Translations under genes and position numbers: made by a program | Source of the DNA: Ovis canadensis | Lineage: Eukaryota > Chordata > Mammalia > Artiodactyla > Bovidae | Length of the DNA: 64,000 nucleotides | Direction: 5' to 3' | NCBI RefSeq assembly: GCF_042477335.2 | Contig: NC_091255.1 | Coordinates: forward strand, 23,104,501 to 23,168,500 | Shown: positions 39,601-46,539 of the stretch, piece after piece | Numbering within the stretch: the first letter of the stretch is position 1 | Layout: each line of letters begins with the position of its first letter | Notes under the pieces: model-generated | What the model saw: the letters and a program-made list of their open reading frames with translations, nothing else | What the model was told of the DNA's origin: nothing | Databases searched by the model: none

Positions 39601-41279
39601 ATAATACAATGATGAAAATCAGGAAATTTAACACTAATACATTATCTAATCTATATAGACTTAGTGATCTTGATAATGTCCTCTATAGAAATTGTACCCT
39701 GATCCCCTTGGGGCAGAATCCTATTCAGGATCATGCGTTACATTTACTGTCATGTCTCAGTATCCTTTAATCTGAAACAGCTGGTCAGCCTTTGCCTTTC
39801 ATTATAATGACATTTTTAAAAAGCACAGGACAGTCGTTTTAAAGAACACCCTCAGTTGTCATGGGTATTTTCTCATAATTACACTGAGGTTATGCATTTT
39901 GGCAGTTGTAATTCATAAATAATGATATGTGCTTCTCAGTGCATCACATCATTTTTATCTTTAACAAAAAAGACATCATGCAAAACAACGCATGAGTGCA
40001 AGGATAAGAAAATATCAAGTTTCCATGCACTGTTTTGTATCATCTCTTTTTTGTAGTTAAAATTTTTTTCAATCATATGTATTAATATATGCACAGAAAA
40101 GATTAAGGATACACATCAAGTTCCCATCAGGAACAGCAATAGAGAGGAAGAGAACTTTATTTTTACTTTTTATTGCTCTATTGCTTTAATAATACCCCTT
40201 GTTATAAAATGTTTATTTCCAAGGAAAAAATAAAAGAATCTGGTGCAGCCACTATGAAAAACACTGTACGAGTTCCTTAAAAAACTAGAGCCACCATATG
40301 ATGCAACAATTCCACTCCTGGGTATATATCCAGAGAAAATTCTAATTTGAAAAGATACATGCACCCCAATGGTCACAGTAGCACTATTTACAACAGCCAA
40401 GACATGGCAGCAACCTAAGTGTCCCTCGACAGATGAAAGGATGAAGATGTGATTTATATATACGATGGAATGTTATTCAGCCATAAAAAGGAATGAAATA
40501 CTGCCATTTGCAGCAACATGGATAGACCTGGAGATTACCATACGAAGTGAAGTTAAATCACACAGAGAAAGACAAATATATGATATCACTTATACGTGGA
40601 ATCTAAAAAAAAAAAAAAGATACAAATGGACTTATTTACAAAACAGAAAACAAACTTATGGTTAACAAAGCAGGGGGAAGAGTGGGAGGAGATAAATTAG
40701 GACCTTGGGATTATGAGATACACACAACTATATATTAAACAGACAAACAACAAGGTTCCTCTGAGCAGCACAGGGAACTATATTCAATATCTTCAGTATC
40801 TTCTAATAACCTATAATAGGAAAGAATCTGAAAAAGAATACACACACACAAACACACATGACTGAATTACTCTTGTGGTACACCAGAAACAAACACAACA
40901 CTGTAAACCAACTACACTTCAATTTTTTTTTAAAAAAAGAATAAATGTGCTTCTTCCTCTTTCACCCTCCTCAGACCTATCAATCTTCAGTGGATCAATC
41001 TTGGATCTCTTCCTTTCACTAAAACCTTCAAGTCAAAATGATCTGCATTACAGTTATATCTTTCAAAACCTATACTCTAAAAATCTGTTCAATACACCTT
41101 TCTGTAGAAGCAGCAGATTCCCAATGAGATGGTCCAAGACCTGCATCTCCGAAGAGATCAGGAGCTTTCCACCTGAAGCAATCCTACACCATCACTTTTG
41201 AAGAATCTTCAAAAAAGGCTTTTATCAAGTTCTCATACTTACCCTTTTTATTGGTTGTGAAGTACTTGGAGTCAGTCAT
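6505..41279 (-). CDS. AP2B1: AP2B1, AP-2 adaptor beta-2 subunit, N-terminal 512 codons (gene continues beyond left edge)
   Basis: Eleven coding exons on the minus strand join in one frame and give codons 1-512 of beta-2 adaptin (full length about 937-951 in mammals). The protein is the large beta subunit of the AP-2 heterotetramer, which links cargo, PtdIns(4,5)P2 and clathrin at the plasma membrane during endocytosis. The part present is most of the trunk, an alpha-solenoid of HEAT/ARM-like repeats (Adaptin_N). The hinge with its clathrin box and the ear are not in the window. The exon lengths 37 (coding part), 106, 136, 246, 191, 222, 121, 96, 116, 166 and 99 nt keep phase, and every junction has GT/AG. 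The translation looks essentially identical to the human protein as I remember it. The gene is divergent from PEX12. Recognition is very secure. Confidence 0.97.
7398..7593 (-). mobile_element. MER5A hAT-Charlie element with AGC expansion
   Basis: It is bounded by near-inverted ends CAGTAGTTGTCAAAG and TTTGAGAACCACTAG and has the MER5A body in antisense. The stretch 7423-7443 holds seven AGC units where the family has only a few GCT/GAT triplets. Confidence 0.75.
7678..7760. repeat. CACATA/TATA-rich simple repeat
   Basis: Alternating purine-pyrimidine tract of CACATATA and TATATA blocks, in intron 11 about 90 nt from the donor of exon 11. Confidence 0.85.
7847..8012 (-). CDS. AP2B1: AP2B1 exon 11, residues 424-479
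   Basis: 166 nt, acceptor ACATCAG and donor GTAAGT. It encodes [20 protein letters not shown] through [10 protein letters not shown], a highly conserved trunk segment. Confidence 0.97.
8398..8512 (-). mobile_element. L1 3'-end fragment (antisense)
   Basis: It begins with a T-run and CAATTGGAGGGTAACTGC, the antisense of the bovid L1 tail, and continues through GTTGTGATTTCTGCC. Intron 10. Confidence 0.7.
9157..9272 (-). CDS. AP2B1: AP2B1 exon 10, residues 386-423 and part of 424
   Basis: 116 nt, acceptor TTGTAG and donor GTATGT. It encodes [15 protein letters not shown] to IFRKYPN. Confidence 0.97.
10835..11000 (+). mobile_element. CHR-2-type tRNA-derived SINE
   Basis: Starts TTTTCCTGGTGGTCCAGTAG, has the promoter-like GGTTCAATCCC, then GGGGAACTAAGATCCCAC and repeated CCACAACTA motifs, ending in an A-run. 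Confidence 0.85.
11318..11500 (+). mobile_element. BovB LINE fragment (linker upstream of the RT domain)
   Basis: Diverged copy of the segment seen at 60,240-60,430. Translation gives [15 protein letters not shown] and [13 protein letters not shown], matching the BovB linker. Sense orientation, frame interrupted. Confidence 0.75.
11665..11813 (+). mobile_element. CHR-2-type SINE, 3' part
   Basis: GAAGCCACTGCAAGGAGAAG and GCAACTAGAGAAAGCC are characteristic of the body of the longer CHR SINE; the tRNA head is missing. Confidence 0.7.
11829..12600 (-). mobile_element. BovB LINE 3' fragment (antisense)
   Basis: Antisense of the C-terminal BovB RT region and 3' end. The reverse frame gives [19 protein letters not shown] and [19 protein letters not shown]. 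Several frameshifts; a dead copy. Confidence 0.92.
14570..14782 (-). mobile_element. Bov-tA SINE (antisense)
   Basis: Starts GCTAAGTCACTTCAG, passes CCCACCAGGCTCCTCTGTCC and ends at the tRNA head (GGGATCGAACC, then AGCACCACC). Confidence 0.9.
15695..15790 (-). CDS. AP2B1: AP2B1 exon 9, residues 354-385
   Basis: 96 nt, 32 whole codons, acceptor TAACAG and donor GTGAGT. It encodes [20 protein letters not shown] to CAIKVE, a trunk helix pair. Confidence 0.97.
15917..16037 (-). CDS. AP2B1: AP2B1 exon 8, residues 313-353
   Basis: 121 nt, acceptor ATCACAG, donor GTCAGA. It encodes [20 protein letters not shown] to SQANIAQ. The intron separating it from exon 9 is short (126 nt). Confidence 0.97.
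16572..16793 (-). CDS. AP2B1: AP2B1 exon 7, residues 239-312 and part of 313
   Basis: 222 nt, acceptor GCCCTCAG, donor GTTGGG (a weaker but GT-containing donor). It encodes [18 protein letters not shown] through RNINLIVQK. Confidence 0.97.
16794..18828 (-). other. AP2B1: AP2B1 intron 6
   Basis: Apart from the L2 remnant at 17560-17895 I see only unremarkable AT-rich intron, with two short direct repeats of TTTTTG-type sequence near 17,320-17,370. Confidence 0.65.
17560..17895 (+). mobile_element. LINE L2 3' end
   Basis: Diverged ancient L2 signature: AAATGCCACCTTCTCAAGG, GGCCTTCCCTAACCACCC, ATTTATCATTATCTGACC, and the terminal CCTGGCACACAGCATGGGCTC. Intron 6. Confidence 0.8.
18829..19019 (-). 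CDS. AP2B1: AP2B1 exon 6, residues 176-238 and part of 239
   Basis: 191 nt, acceptor TTCCCAG and donor GTCAGT. It encodes [16 protein letters not shown] to NPKDDREAQ. Only this exon lies in about 13 kb of otherwise intronic DNA (16,794-30,169). Confidence 0.97.
19361..19475 (+). mobile_element. CHR-type SINE
   Basis: GGGACTTCCCTGGCAGTCCA at the head, GGTTTAATCCCTGTTGGGG, and a short A-rich tail. Confidence 0.85.
19566..19978 (-). mobile_element. BovB LINE 3' fragment (antisense)
   Basis: CAGTTCAGTTCAG start of the antisense 3' end, then the CCATCATCAACTCCCGGAGC and GTGGCCAAAGTATTGG segments typical of the BovB tail. Confidence 0.92.
20190..20285 (-). mobile_element. CHR-type SINE head (antisense)
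   Basis: It runs from CATGTGGGATCTTAAG through CCACTGGACCACCAGGGAAG, the reverse complement of the CHR tRNA-like head. Confidence 0.85.
21307..21497 (+). mobile_element. BovB LINE 3' end (sense)
   Basis: From CTGATGCTGGGAAAAG to CAACTGAGCAACTGAAATGAAC, the last ~190 nt of BovB. Confidence 0.9.
22180..22420 (+). mobile_element. MIR SINE
   Basis: Ancient MIR pattern: GAACACTTACTATGCC, ATTACAGATAAGGAAAC, and GACTTGCTTAATCAACACAGC, in the right order and spacing. Confidence 0.75.
24090..24318 (+). mobile_element. MIR SINE
   Basis: GGGCTTACTCTATATCAG, CCATTTTGTAGATGCGGC, and CAGACCAGGATACAAACCCA match the MIR body in order. Confidence 0.7.
24555..24655 (+). mobile_element. MIR SINE fragment
   Basis: GTTCTAAGCACTTTACATG and TTAATTCTCACAAGTC are the MIR 5' body; the element is truncated by the adjoining LTR. 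Confidence 0.6.
24650..24985 (+). mobile_element. Solitary ERVL-MaLR-type LTR (MLT1-like), old and diverged
   Basis: It has the typical body: CCCCAAAATTCACATTTGAA, ATGTGACTGTGTTTGGGGAT, TTATAAGAAGAA, CTTCAGAACTCGGAGAAAAT and GTTTAAGCCA. No internal viral coding sequence is attached; it is only a degraded LTR in AP2B1 intron 5. Confidence 0.7.
26050..26463 (+). mobile_element. Bovid L1 3' UTR and tail (sense)
   Basis: The region contains ACATATGTACACTGCCACGTG, GCTCGGTGCTCTGGGACAG, a G-rich run and the terminal CACAACATTGTAAAGCAATT with A-rich tail. The high GC and small ORFs come from this UTR, not from a gene. Confidence 0.85.
26480..26722 (+). mobile_element. MIR SINE
   Basis: TTATTAAGCATTTACTCTG, CCAGATGAGGACACTGACG and CAAGGCCACGCCTCTAGTAAG follow the MIR order. 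Confidence 0.65.
26725..26945 (+). mobile_element. hAT-Charlie DNA transposon remnant (MER58-like)
   Basis: GACGTTTTGGGATGGATAAT, CTGTGCACTGCAGGATG and the terminal CAGCTGAGAACCGCTG resemble a nonautonomous Charlie element. The family name is from memory. Confidence 0.55.
27785..27955 (+). mobile_element. CHR-type SINE with duplicated segment
   Basis: AATTCCTGGAGGTCTAGTGA head, GTTCAATCCCTGGTTAGG, then a second CCTGGTCAGGGAACTAAGATC. The body appears partly repeated. Confidence 0.65.
28466..28815 (+). mobile_element. BovB LINE 3' end (sense), inside duplication copy 1
   Basis: From AGTGAGAGTCCCTTGGACTA to GACTGAACTGAACTGAA. The reading frame shows [17 protein letters not shown] and [12 protein letters not shown]. 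Absent from copy 2 of the duplication. Confidence 0.92.
28941..29207 (-). mobile_element. CHR-2-type SINE (antisense), inside duplication copy 1
   Basis: GGGTCTTCTGTCGCTGCGCA, GGAGCACAGGCTCTAGGC, TAGCTGCTCCGCGGCA and the antisense head CCGCTGGACCATCCGAG. Absent from copy 2. Confidence 0.88.
30170..30415 (-). CDS. AP2B1: AP2B1 exon 5, residues 94-175
   Basis: 246 nt, an exact 82 codons. Acceptor TTGTAG is followed by GACTGCGAAGATCCC, and the donor is GTAATG. It encodes [20 protein letters not shown] to the end of IADSNPM, two typical adaptin HEAT units. Confidence 0.97.
30416..32113 (-). other. AP2B1: AP2B1 intron 4
   Basis: No confidently named element. A segment near 31,510-31,640 (GGTAACTACTGAAAC to TTTGAAAATTTCCATAA) resembles 29,860-29,960 in intron 5 and may be an old interspersed repeat. 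A T-run lies at 32,031-32,045, close to the exon 4 donor. Confidence 0.6.
32114..32249 (-). CDS. AP2B1: AP2B1 exon 4, residues 48-93
   Basis: 136 nt, acceptor CCTCAG and donor GTAACT. It encodes [10 protein letters not shown] through MAVNSFVK, an early HEAT repeat of the trunk. Exons 4 and 5 together are 382 nt, not a multiple of three, so their joint loss would shift the frame (see the duplication that flanks them). Confidence 0.97.
32465..32660. mobile_element. Ancient L1M-like fragment
   Basis: ATCCATCACCCAACTGTAAA, CTTGTTTCATATACAACC and CCCACTTTCCCTCC recall a widespread old mammalian L1 3' region. The family assignment is from memory and uncertain. Confidence 0.4.
32799..33551. repeat. 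Intragenic duplication, copy 2 (intron 3)
   Basis: Partner of 28239-29372 in the same orientation. It carries its own Bov-tA insertion (32885-33100) that copy 1 lacks, so the duplication is older than the SINEs. The two copies lie about 3.4 kb apart, with exons 5 and 4 between them. Confidence 0.85.
32885..33100 (-). mobile_element. Bov-tA SINE (antisense), inside duplication copy 2
   Basis: CATGTCCAACTCTTTGCGAC, GTCCATGGGATTCTGCAGGC and the antisense head GGGATTGAACC to GAGCCACGAGGGAAGCCC. Confidence 0.92.
33680..33722 (+). pseudogene. tRNA-Lys 3'-half retropseudogene fragment
   Basis: The stretch CTCAGGGTCATGGGTTCAAG followed by CCCCATGTTGGGTGTGG matches the variable loop, T arm and acceptor 3' strand of tRNA-Lys(CTT), with transitions. 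The D arm and anticodon loop are absent upstream, so it cannot be functional. It sits directly before a Bov-tA element. Confidence 0.6.
33728..33935 (+). mobile_element. Bov-tA SINE (sense)
   Basis: GGGCTTCCCTGGTGACTCAG head, GTAAAGAATCTGCCTG, and the end CACAACTGAGTGACTAACAC followed by TTTCACTTTCAC. Confidence 0.93.
34110..34609 (-). mobile_element. BovB LINE 3' fragment (antisense)
   Basis: From the terminal TTCAGTTCAGTTGCTCAG to GCAAAGTAATGTCTCTGC; reverse frame includes [20 protein letters not shown]. Intron 3. Confidence 0.93.
34873..35622 (-). mobile_element. BovB LINE 3' fragment (antisense), second in tandem
   Basis: Same orientation as 34110-34609 but extending further into the RT region (reverse frame [20 protein letters not shown]). 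Two short coding gaps and several frameshifts make it inactive. Confidence 0.93.
36736..36841 (-). CDS. AP2B1: AP2B1 exon 3, residues 13-47 and part of 48
   Basis: 106 nt between acceptor TTCTAG and donor GTAAGG. It starts in [10 protein letters not shown] and ends in TVGKDV. It contains the lysine-rich stretch around residues 26-36 (K26, K27, K29, K35, K36) in the N-terminal helices; lysines in this area are known to take part in PtdIns(4,5)P2 binding. Confidence 0.96.
37185..37395 (+). mobile_element. hAT-Charlie remnant (MER20-like)
   Basis: Starts GAATGGTTTCTCCCAACT and ends GTACACAGTTGACAATCACTG, with TTTCCCCAAGTGATTCTAAT inside; this is the terminal-repeat layout of a short Charlie element. 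Confidence 0.55.
38388..38582 (+). mobile_element. Bov-tA SINE (sense)
   Basis: GGCTCCCCTTGTGGCTCAGC head, GGGTTTGATCCCTGGGTTGG, and CTAAGCGACTTTCACTTTG end. Confidence 0.93.
38850..39017 (+). mobile_element. hAT-Charlie remnant (MER20-like)
   Basis: CTCTCAATCTCAGCTAAACA, CTGGGGAGCTTTTAAAAAT and the end GCAAGGTTGAAAACCATGG resemble a second MER20-like copy. Confidence 0.5.
39087..39286 (-). mobile_element. Bov-tA SINE (antisense)
   Basis: GAAGTTGCTCAGTCGTGTCC to GGGATCGAACCCAGGTCTCC and AACCACCAGG, well preserved. Confidence 0.93.
39400..39960. mobile_element. Ancient L1M-like fragment
   Basis: AAACTGTAGACATCACGTC, CCTAAATTATATCAGTGTG, TTACATAACCATAATACA and CTTCTCAGTGCATCACATCA occur in the order known from an old mammalian L1. 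Assignment is from memory. Confidence 0.45.
40225..40940 (+). mobile_element. L1 ORF2 C-terminal end and 3' UTR (sense)
   Basis: CTCCTGGGTATATATCCAGA, GGAATGTTATTCAGCCATAA, GCAACATGGATAGACCTGGA and the terminal CACAACACTGTAAACCAACT are the end of L1 ORF2 and its UTR. The short frame [13 protein letters not shown] is the L1 relic. Confidence 0.9.
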
Positions 41280-41302
41280 GGTTTTGGATCTTTAATGTGC
41301 AC
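41243..41302 (-). CDS. AP2B1: AP2B1 exon 2, start codon (coding part 41243-41279)
   Basis: The acceptor CTCTAG precedes 41302 and the donor GTAAGTATG follows 41243. The ATG occupies 41279-41277 and encodes residues 1-12, [12 protein letters not shown], plus the first base of Gly13. Tyr6 and Phe7 are the residues known to plug the dileucine-cargo pocket of sigma-2 in closed AP-2. The 23 nt before the ATG are 5' UTR. Confidence 0.96.
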
Positions 41303-42924
41303 CTAGAGCATGAGAAAAGAATACCCTTATCTGAGTTATTTGGGTCCAACAAGGGATTCAACTAATTTTAAGAACATTTATATATGAGAATATCTAAATT
41401 CCACAATGAGTCTCTTCATCCTTACCATCATGGGTGATCCAAAGGGATGCAAGGATAGTTAAGAATGAAACTTCTGTGTCAAAAAGTTAATTGGAGCAAA
41501 CTCCAAAGGCTTAATGGAAGAAAGTGAAAATCTGAACCTATCATGGCTTTATGATTTCATCCACAATTATCTCCTCAGAGCCTCTAAGACCTAACGCTAG
41601 ATCTTTCTGTAAATGCATCTCCATTAGCCACTCCAATATTTAAGACAAAGTTTGTGTTGAAAGATCTCCCTATTACTTTCTATTAAGGCAAATCTGACTT
41701 ACTCCCAGAGTCTCTTAGAAGCATAGAAAAACTGAAAGAGAAATTATTTGTATCAATCTATTCACTACCACATGTATCAATAAAAGGAATCTCTTTCAGA
41801 AAAAAAGAAAAAGGGAAGTCTAAATTAATAGGACAATATTCTTTCATGACAAACATCTAGAGAGGCCTTAAAAATTGTTTTTCATATTTCCAACAACCTA
41901 CAATTACCTCCAAAAGAAATGATCAGTTTACACTTAAAAACAATGGAAAGAACTGAGATATCTGTTTAGTCACATTGAATACAAAAAAGAATCAGAACTT
42001 ATACTAAAAAGAACATGGGTGCCAGCTTGAACTTTACCTTTTCCCTTCCAATTTCCAGAACAACTTCAGCTGACATAAGACTCCACTGGTAAAACAAAAC
42101 CAGCATGGACTAATCACATTTCTCCCCAAATTATGAAACAGTGTTCTCTGATTTGAGAAATTCTAAAGACTTTGTCCAATGTACTTGACTTCTTCAAATA
42201 CATTAAATTTTTCTTTTAATAATATTCCTTCTGCACTTAAAAAAGGTATCTTCTTTTTTTACCACCATTATTACTACTAATCATCACCAAATTTACGACA
42301 GATGCCCCAGTACCTGCTCATTACTTTCAGGTCAAAACAACATCAGTGATAATACATTTGGCAAATTTGAGTGACCACACCTTTGCAAACAATGGTACTT
42401 ATGAATATGAGGAAAAAAGACCTAAGCACTAAACAAATCAATGTAATTAAGGAAAAAAGAGCCACAAAATCATGAAGTAGTGACAAGAGCTTGGCTCAAC
42501 TTTGTTCTCTAAAATGTACTACTTGGGTAATTTAAGAGAAATTAGACTCATTTGCTATCTTTCCAAGCAGCTACTTAATATTTATAATCCTGATCCTTAT
42601 ATACAATAGTGCTTTAGGTTGTACCAGAATTTCACTGAATTTACTGGGTTAAAAGTGAGCTAGAACTCACATAAATCATTATAGAAAACAAAAATTTCTG
42701 TTTTCAGCATACTTGTTACAATTTAAAATGACTCTGTAACAAAGACTTGCCTTATGAAATATTTTCATAATGCCTTTCTAGCAAAAATTCAAAGAATGTT
42801 ATAATCATTTAATCCGTTCACAATGGAAACTAAATGTGAAGTGGGCAAACTGAAGAAAGGAGTCTCTCACGTAGAAGACCTGGAATAGATCTGAAGTTAT
42901 TATCTAAGGACTTACACATGGCAT

Positions 42925-43124
42925 TGCACTGTGTGCTCAGTTTGACTCTGAAATCCCATGGACTGTACCCCTTCAGGCTCCTTTGTTCACAGGATTTTCC
43001 CTGCAATATTGGAGCGGGCTGCTATTTCCTCCTCAGGGGATCTTGCTCACACAGGGACCGAACCTGTGTCTCCTGCACTGGCAGGTAGATTCTTTACCAC
43101 ACTCAGCCACCTGGAAAGCCCAAG
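42925..43124 (-). mobile_element. Bov-tA SINE (antisense, diverged)
   Basis: ATCCCATGGACTGTACCCC, CAGGGGATCTTGCTCACAC and GACCGAACCTGTGTCTCC to CACCTGGAAAGCCC. Confidence 0.88.
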
Positions 43125-44077
43125 AACTTACATACACAAAGAGGAAAACCAGTATACAGAAATGATTGCTAAAGCCTGACAGGAGGGCCATAGCCCAAGG
43201 CCATTATGGTCTCTCCAGGATGTGATTATGCCACTCTAATCCTATGGGGTTATCAAAGCTTAAAACTTCCTCAAGATTTAAAAACAAAAGCTGCTTGGAA
43301 TTTTTCATTGTTTCTTTGAAAAAGGGCCCCCAAATTGTTTTGTTTCCTAAAGCTCTGACACATTCACACCTATTAAATTTCTAACAGAAATTTTCAGCAC
43401 AATCTATTACACACTAAATTAACCTAGTCTTAAGTCCTACCTTTAATAGTGACTCACACAATTTCATTACCTCCCCTAACAATCTTTATCACTGAGGAAG
43501 AGATTTCTGTCCTATCCATTGTGAGCACCAAGTGTTCCTAACTAGGGAATAATGTATTCAACCACAAAACTTCAGCGAAGAGGAGAAAGTACATAATCTT
43601 AGATACTAAATTAAAATTCCTGCTTTTAAAGAGAAGGGAGAAACTTACCACTCACTCTCTTCCTTCACTCTGTCCTACACAAGAGTAATGTAATATCCCT
43701 TAACAGCTACCAGCAGAGAAACATTTTATCATGTTAGCTCCTGCTAACAAAGAAACTCCAAAAAAATAAAATTAAAACTAAAAAAAAAAAGAAAGAGGCA
43801 GACTTGTACAATACTGTAAATGTACTAAATGCCACCAAACTGTTCACGCAAAAATGGTTAATTTCCTGTGAACTGCACCTCAAAAGATGCATATGCATCT
43901 ATTTTTAAATGAGACAATCACATGCCAGGGAGGAACACAGATTCTCTAAAACACAGGACGGTGAAAACTGCTGTCTGTTTTAGAAGCACCACCAACCCCC
44001 CCTCCAAAAACGCAGCCAAGATAAAGACAGAGCTCAAAGAATAAATAAAGTATTCGCTGAAAAGCCTCAAAAATCTA

Positions 44078-44198
44078 GCCTGGATGGGAGTGGAGTTTGG
44101 GGGAGAATGGATACATGGATGTGTATGGCTGAGTGGCTCTGCTGATTGAAACTAATATTGTTAATTGACTATACTCTAATTTAAAAAAAAAAATCAAG
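44078..44198 (+). mobile_element. L1 3' UTR tail
   Basis: GGGGGAGAATGGATACATGG, GTATGGCTGAGTGGCTCTGC and TATTGTTAATTGACTATACT precede an A-run, as at bovid L1 3' ends. Confidence 0.75.
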
Positions 44199-45084
44199 TT
44201 CTTCTGGGGAGTGGGAGAGAAGTTATTCCTCAGGAGAGATCCAGAGCAAAGCGAAGCCAACATGGAATTGGAACTCACACTACCTTTTTACCAGGTCAAA
44301 CTAGACAAGTCATCCATCGGCTGCTCTACCGGCTTGAGGTATGGCCTCAGGACATCGTTTTAAAACATAAATGAGGCTGACAGAGTCAAATGCACAATTT
44401 CTCTAACTTTCCTAGCCCAGAGTGTGATGTCACTGCATTTCAGAAAAGGCCTCTCTGTACAGGATTACACGTCTAGATTTAACATAACCTAGTTTCTACT
44501 AAATATAGGCTGTGACAGTTTTCCCTTCTCAACTATTCCTCCTTCCTTCTGGTGCCCCTAAAGAGAATAAGGCCAGAAAAAAATTAATAGGGGTCTTAAC
44601 TCCAAATGGCTCTCTGGGAAATAGCAGCTAATTTAGAGTTGGTGAGGCCACTAAATCCACTCTCTTCACGTGAAGTTGGATTTTACACAGCTGGTGCCCG
44701 TAGGGAAAAAGTGAACAGAATTAAACCAAATTATAAAGTGGACAGGTCATTTTAGTAATCTTTCATTACAAGCATAAGGATGAGAAGTGCTAATTACACA
44801 TTTCAATAACACATCTTCATGTATCATTTATTGCATACAAAATTACAACAGATAACTCACTACAACAGACATACCTATCATTCCCATTTAACTACAAAGT
44901 ACTCTGCATACAGTAAGAAAAAAGGTCTTTAAGTTTTACATCCAATTCTTAATTGAAATAAACTCTGGAAAACTTATGCCTGGAGAGAGAGAAGGAAGGA
45001 AGAAAAGAAAATGTGTCCTTCCTAATTTGTTACTTGTTCAGCTTGATTCAGAACTGTGCCTTAAATGTAATATTTTAAAACACA

Positions 45085-45476
45085 GGTAGAAAGCTGAGCA
45101 CGGAAGAATTGATGCTTTTGAATTGTGGTGTTGGAGAAGACTCTTGAGAGTCGCTTGAACTACAAGGAGATCCAACCAGTCCATTCTAAAGGAGATTAGT
45201 CCTGAACATTCACTAGAAGGACTGATGGTGAAGCTGAAACTCCAATACTTTGGCCACCTGATGCAAAGAGCTGACTCACTGGAAAAGACCCTGATGCTGG
45301 GAAAGACTGAAGGCAGGAGAAGGGGACAACAGAGGATGAGATAGCTGGATGGCATCACTGACTCAACGGACATGAGTTTGAGTAAACTTCAGGAGATGGT
45401 GATGGACAGGGAGGCCTGGAGTGCTGCAGTCTATGGGGTGGCAAAGAGTCAGACACGACTGAGTAACAGAACTGAC
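45085..45476 (+). mobile_element. BovB LINE 3' end (sense)
   Basis: GAAAGCTGAGCACGGAAGAA to CACGACTGAGTAACAGAACT. Its antisense frames are the source of spurious ORFs here. Confidence 0.92.
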
Positions 45477-45554
45477 TAAAAATACAGGTGTGTTTAAAGG
45501 AGAAAAAAAGATGGAAGAACCAGGTTTTCTTGAGTCTCTTAAGTCACAGAATGT

Positions 45555-45740
45555 TGTTTAGTGGTTAAGTCACATTCTACTGTTTTGCAGCTCCATGGAC
45601 TGAAGCCTGCTAGGTTTCTCTGTCCATAGGATTTCCCAGGAAGGGACACTGCGGTGGACAGCCATTGCCTTCTGCAGGGGATCTTCCCAAGCCAGGGACC
45701 AAACCCTCGCCTACTGCAGGTGAGCCACCAGGGAAGCCCT
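45555..45740 (-). mobile_element. Bov-tA SINE (antisense, diverged)
   Basis: CAGCTCCATGGACTGAAGCC, GGGGATCTTCCCAAGCCAGG and GTGAGCCACCAGGGAAGCCC. Confidence 0.85.
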
Positions 45741-46539
45741 CACAGAATGTTAGCTTTATACTAATTTTACCATCCAGCTTTCAGTGAAGCTATCTGCAGA
45801 ACACCCTCTACTTTCGGCTTCTTTGGGAGTTTAAACTGTCAAATACCTGTAAACAGTTCTCACGTTCCCACCAGGCTTAGTCACCACTGGCAAAGTGTTA
45901 CACGTTTTCTTGTACAGCTGCATCTCCTTCATCTGCTGCTTTCTATTATTACTTTGTAAGTGTACCCTGAAGCTAAGCAACACAAGTATACCAGGAAGGT
46001 GATTAATAATTTAAATTGTTCCTCACTGAGACCACTTTCTTGGTCATTCTATCTTTTCTAAACTTACGGCGTTTTTTTTTTACTTTCTCTTTAAACTACA
46101 AGGATTGTTAACAGTGTTTTGGCATTTTTAAAACCTTTAAAAGTGAAAAGTTTAATGAAGCAGCCACACTTTATTCACACCGCTTCATAATGGAGTTTAA
46201 AAAAAAGTCTGCCCCCAAATAGAAGAGTGCTGTTAAAAACTAACAGCATGAATAAACTCTTTGGATTTAAAAAAAAAAATGGAATTAACAGGAAGTTCCA
46301 GTTTCTTTACCTCTGTCTTAATCCACAGCCTTTCTCAAACCAGACCGTTCCTTCTAAGACCCCGAAGAAAAAACTCCGGGCTAACATTTACTCTCAAGAG
46401 CTTCCCCCTCTCTCATATCGGGTCAATTCTCTGGGTTTTTCTTCCCTTTCTTCGGAGTCAGGAATTCCTCTTCTTTCCCGAGGTGGTAAAAATTCTACGG
46501 CTATGTTCCTCCATTACGAAGCAGAGAGGCGTCTCTTAA

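Larger units (their letters stand above)
36842..41242 (-). other. AP2B1: AP2B1 intron 2
   Basis: Contains two MER20-like remnants, two Bov-tA SINEs and two L1-derived segments. 37,400-38,380 and 40,945-41,230 hold nothing recognisable. Confidence 0.7.
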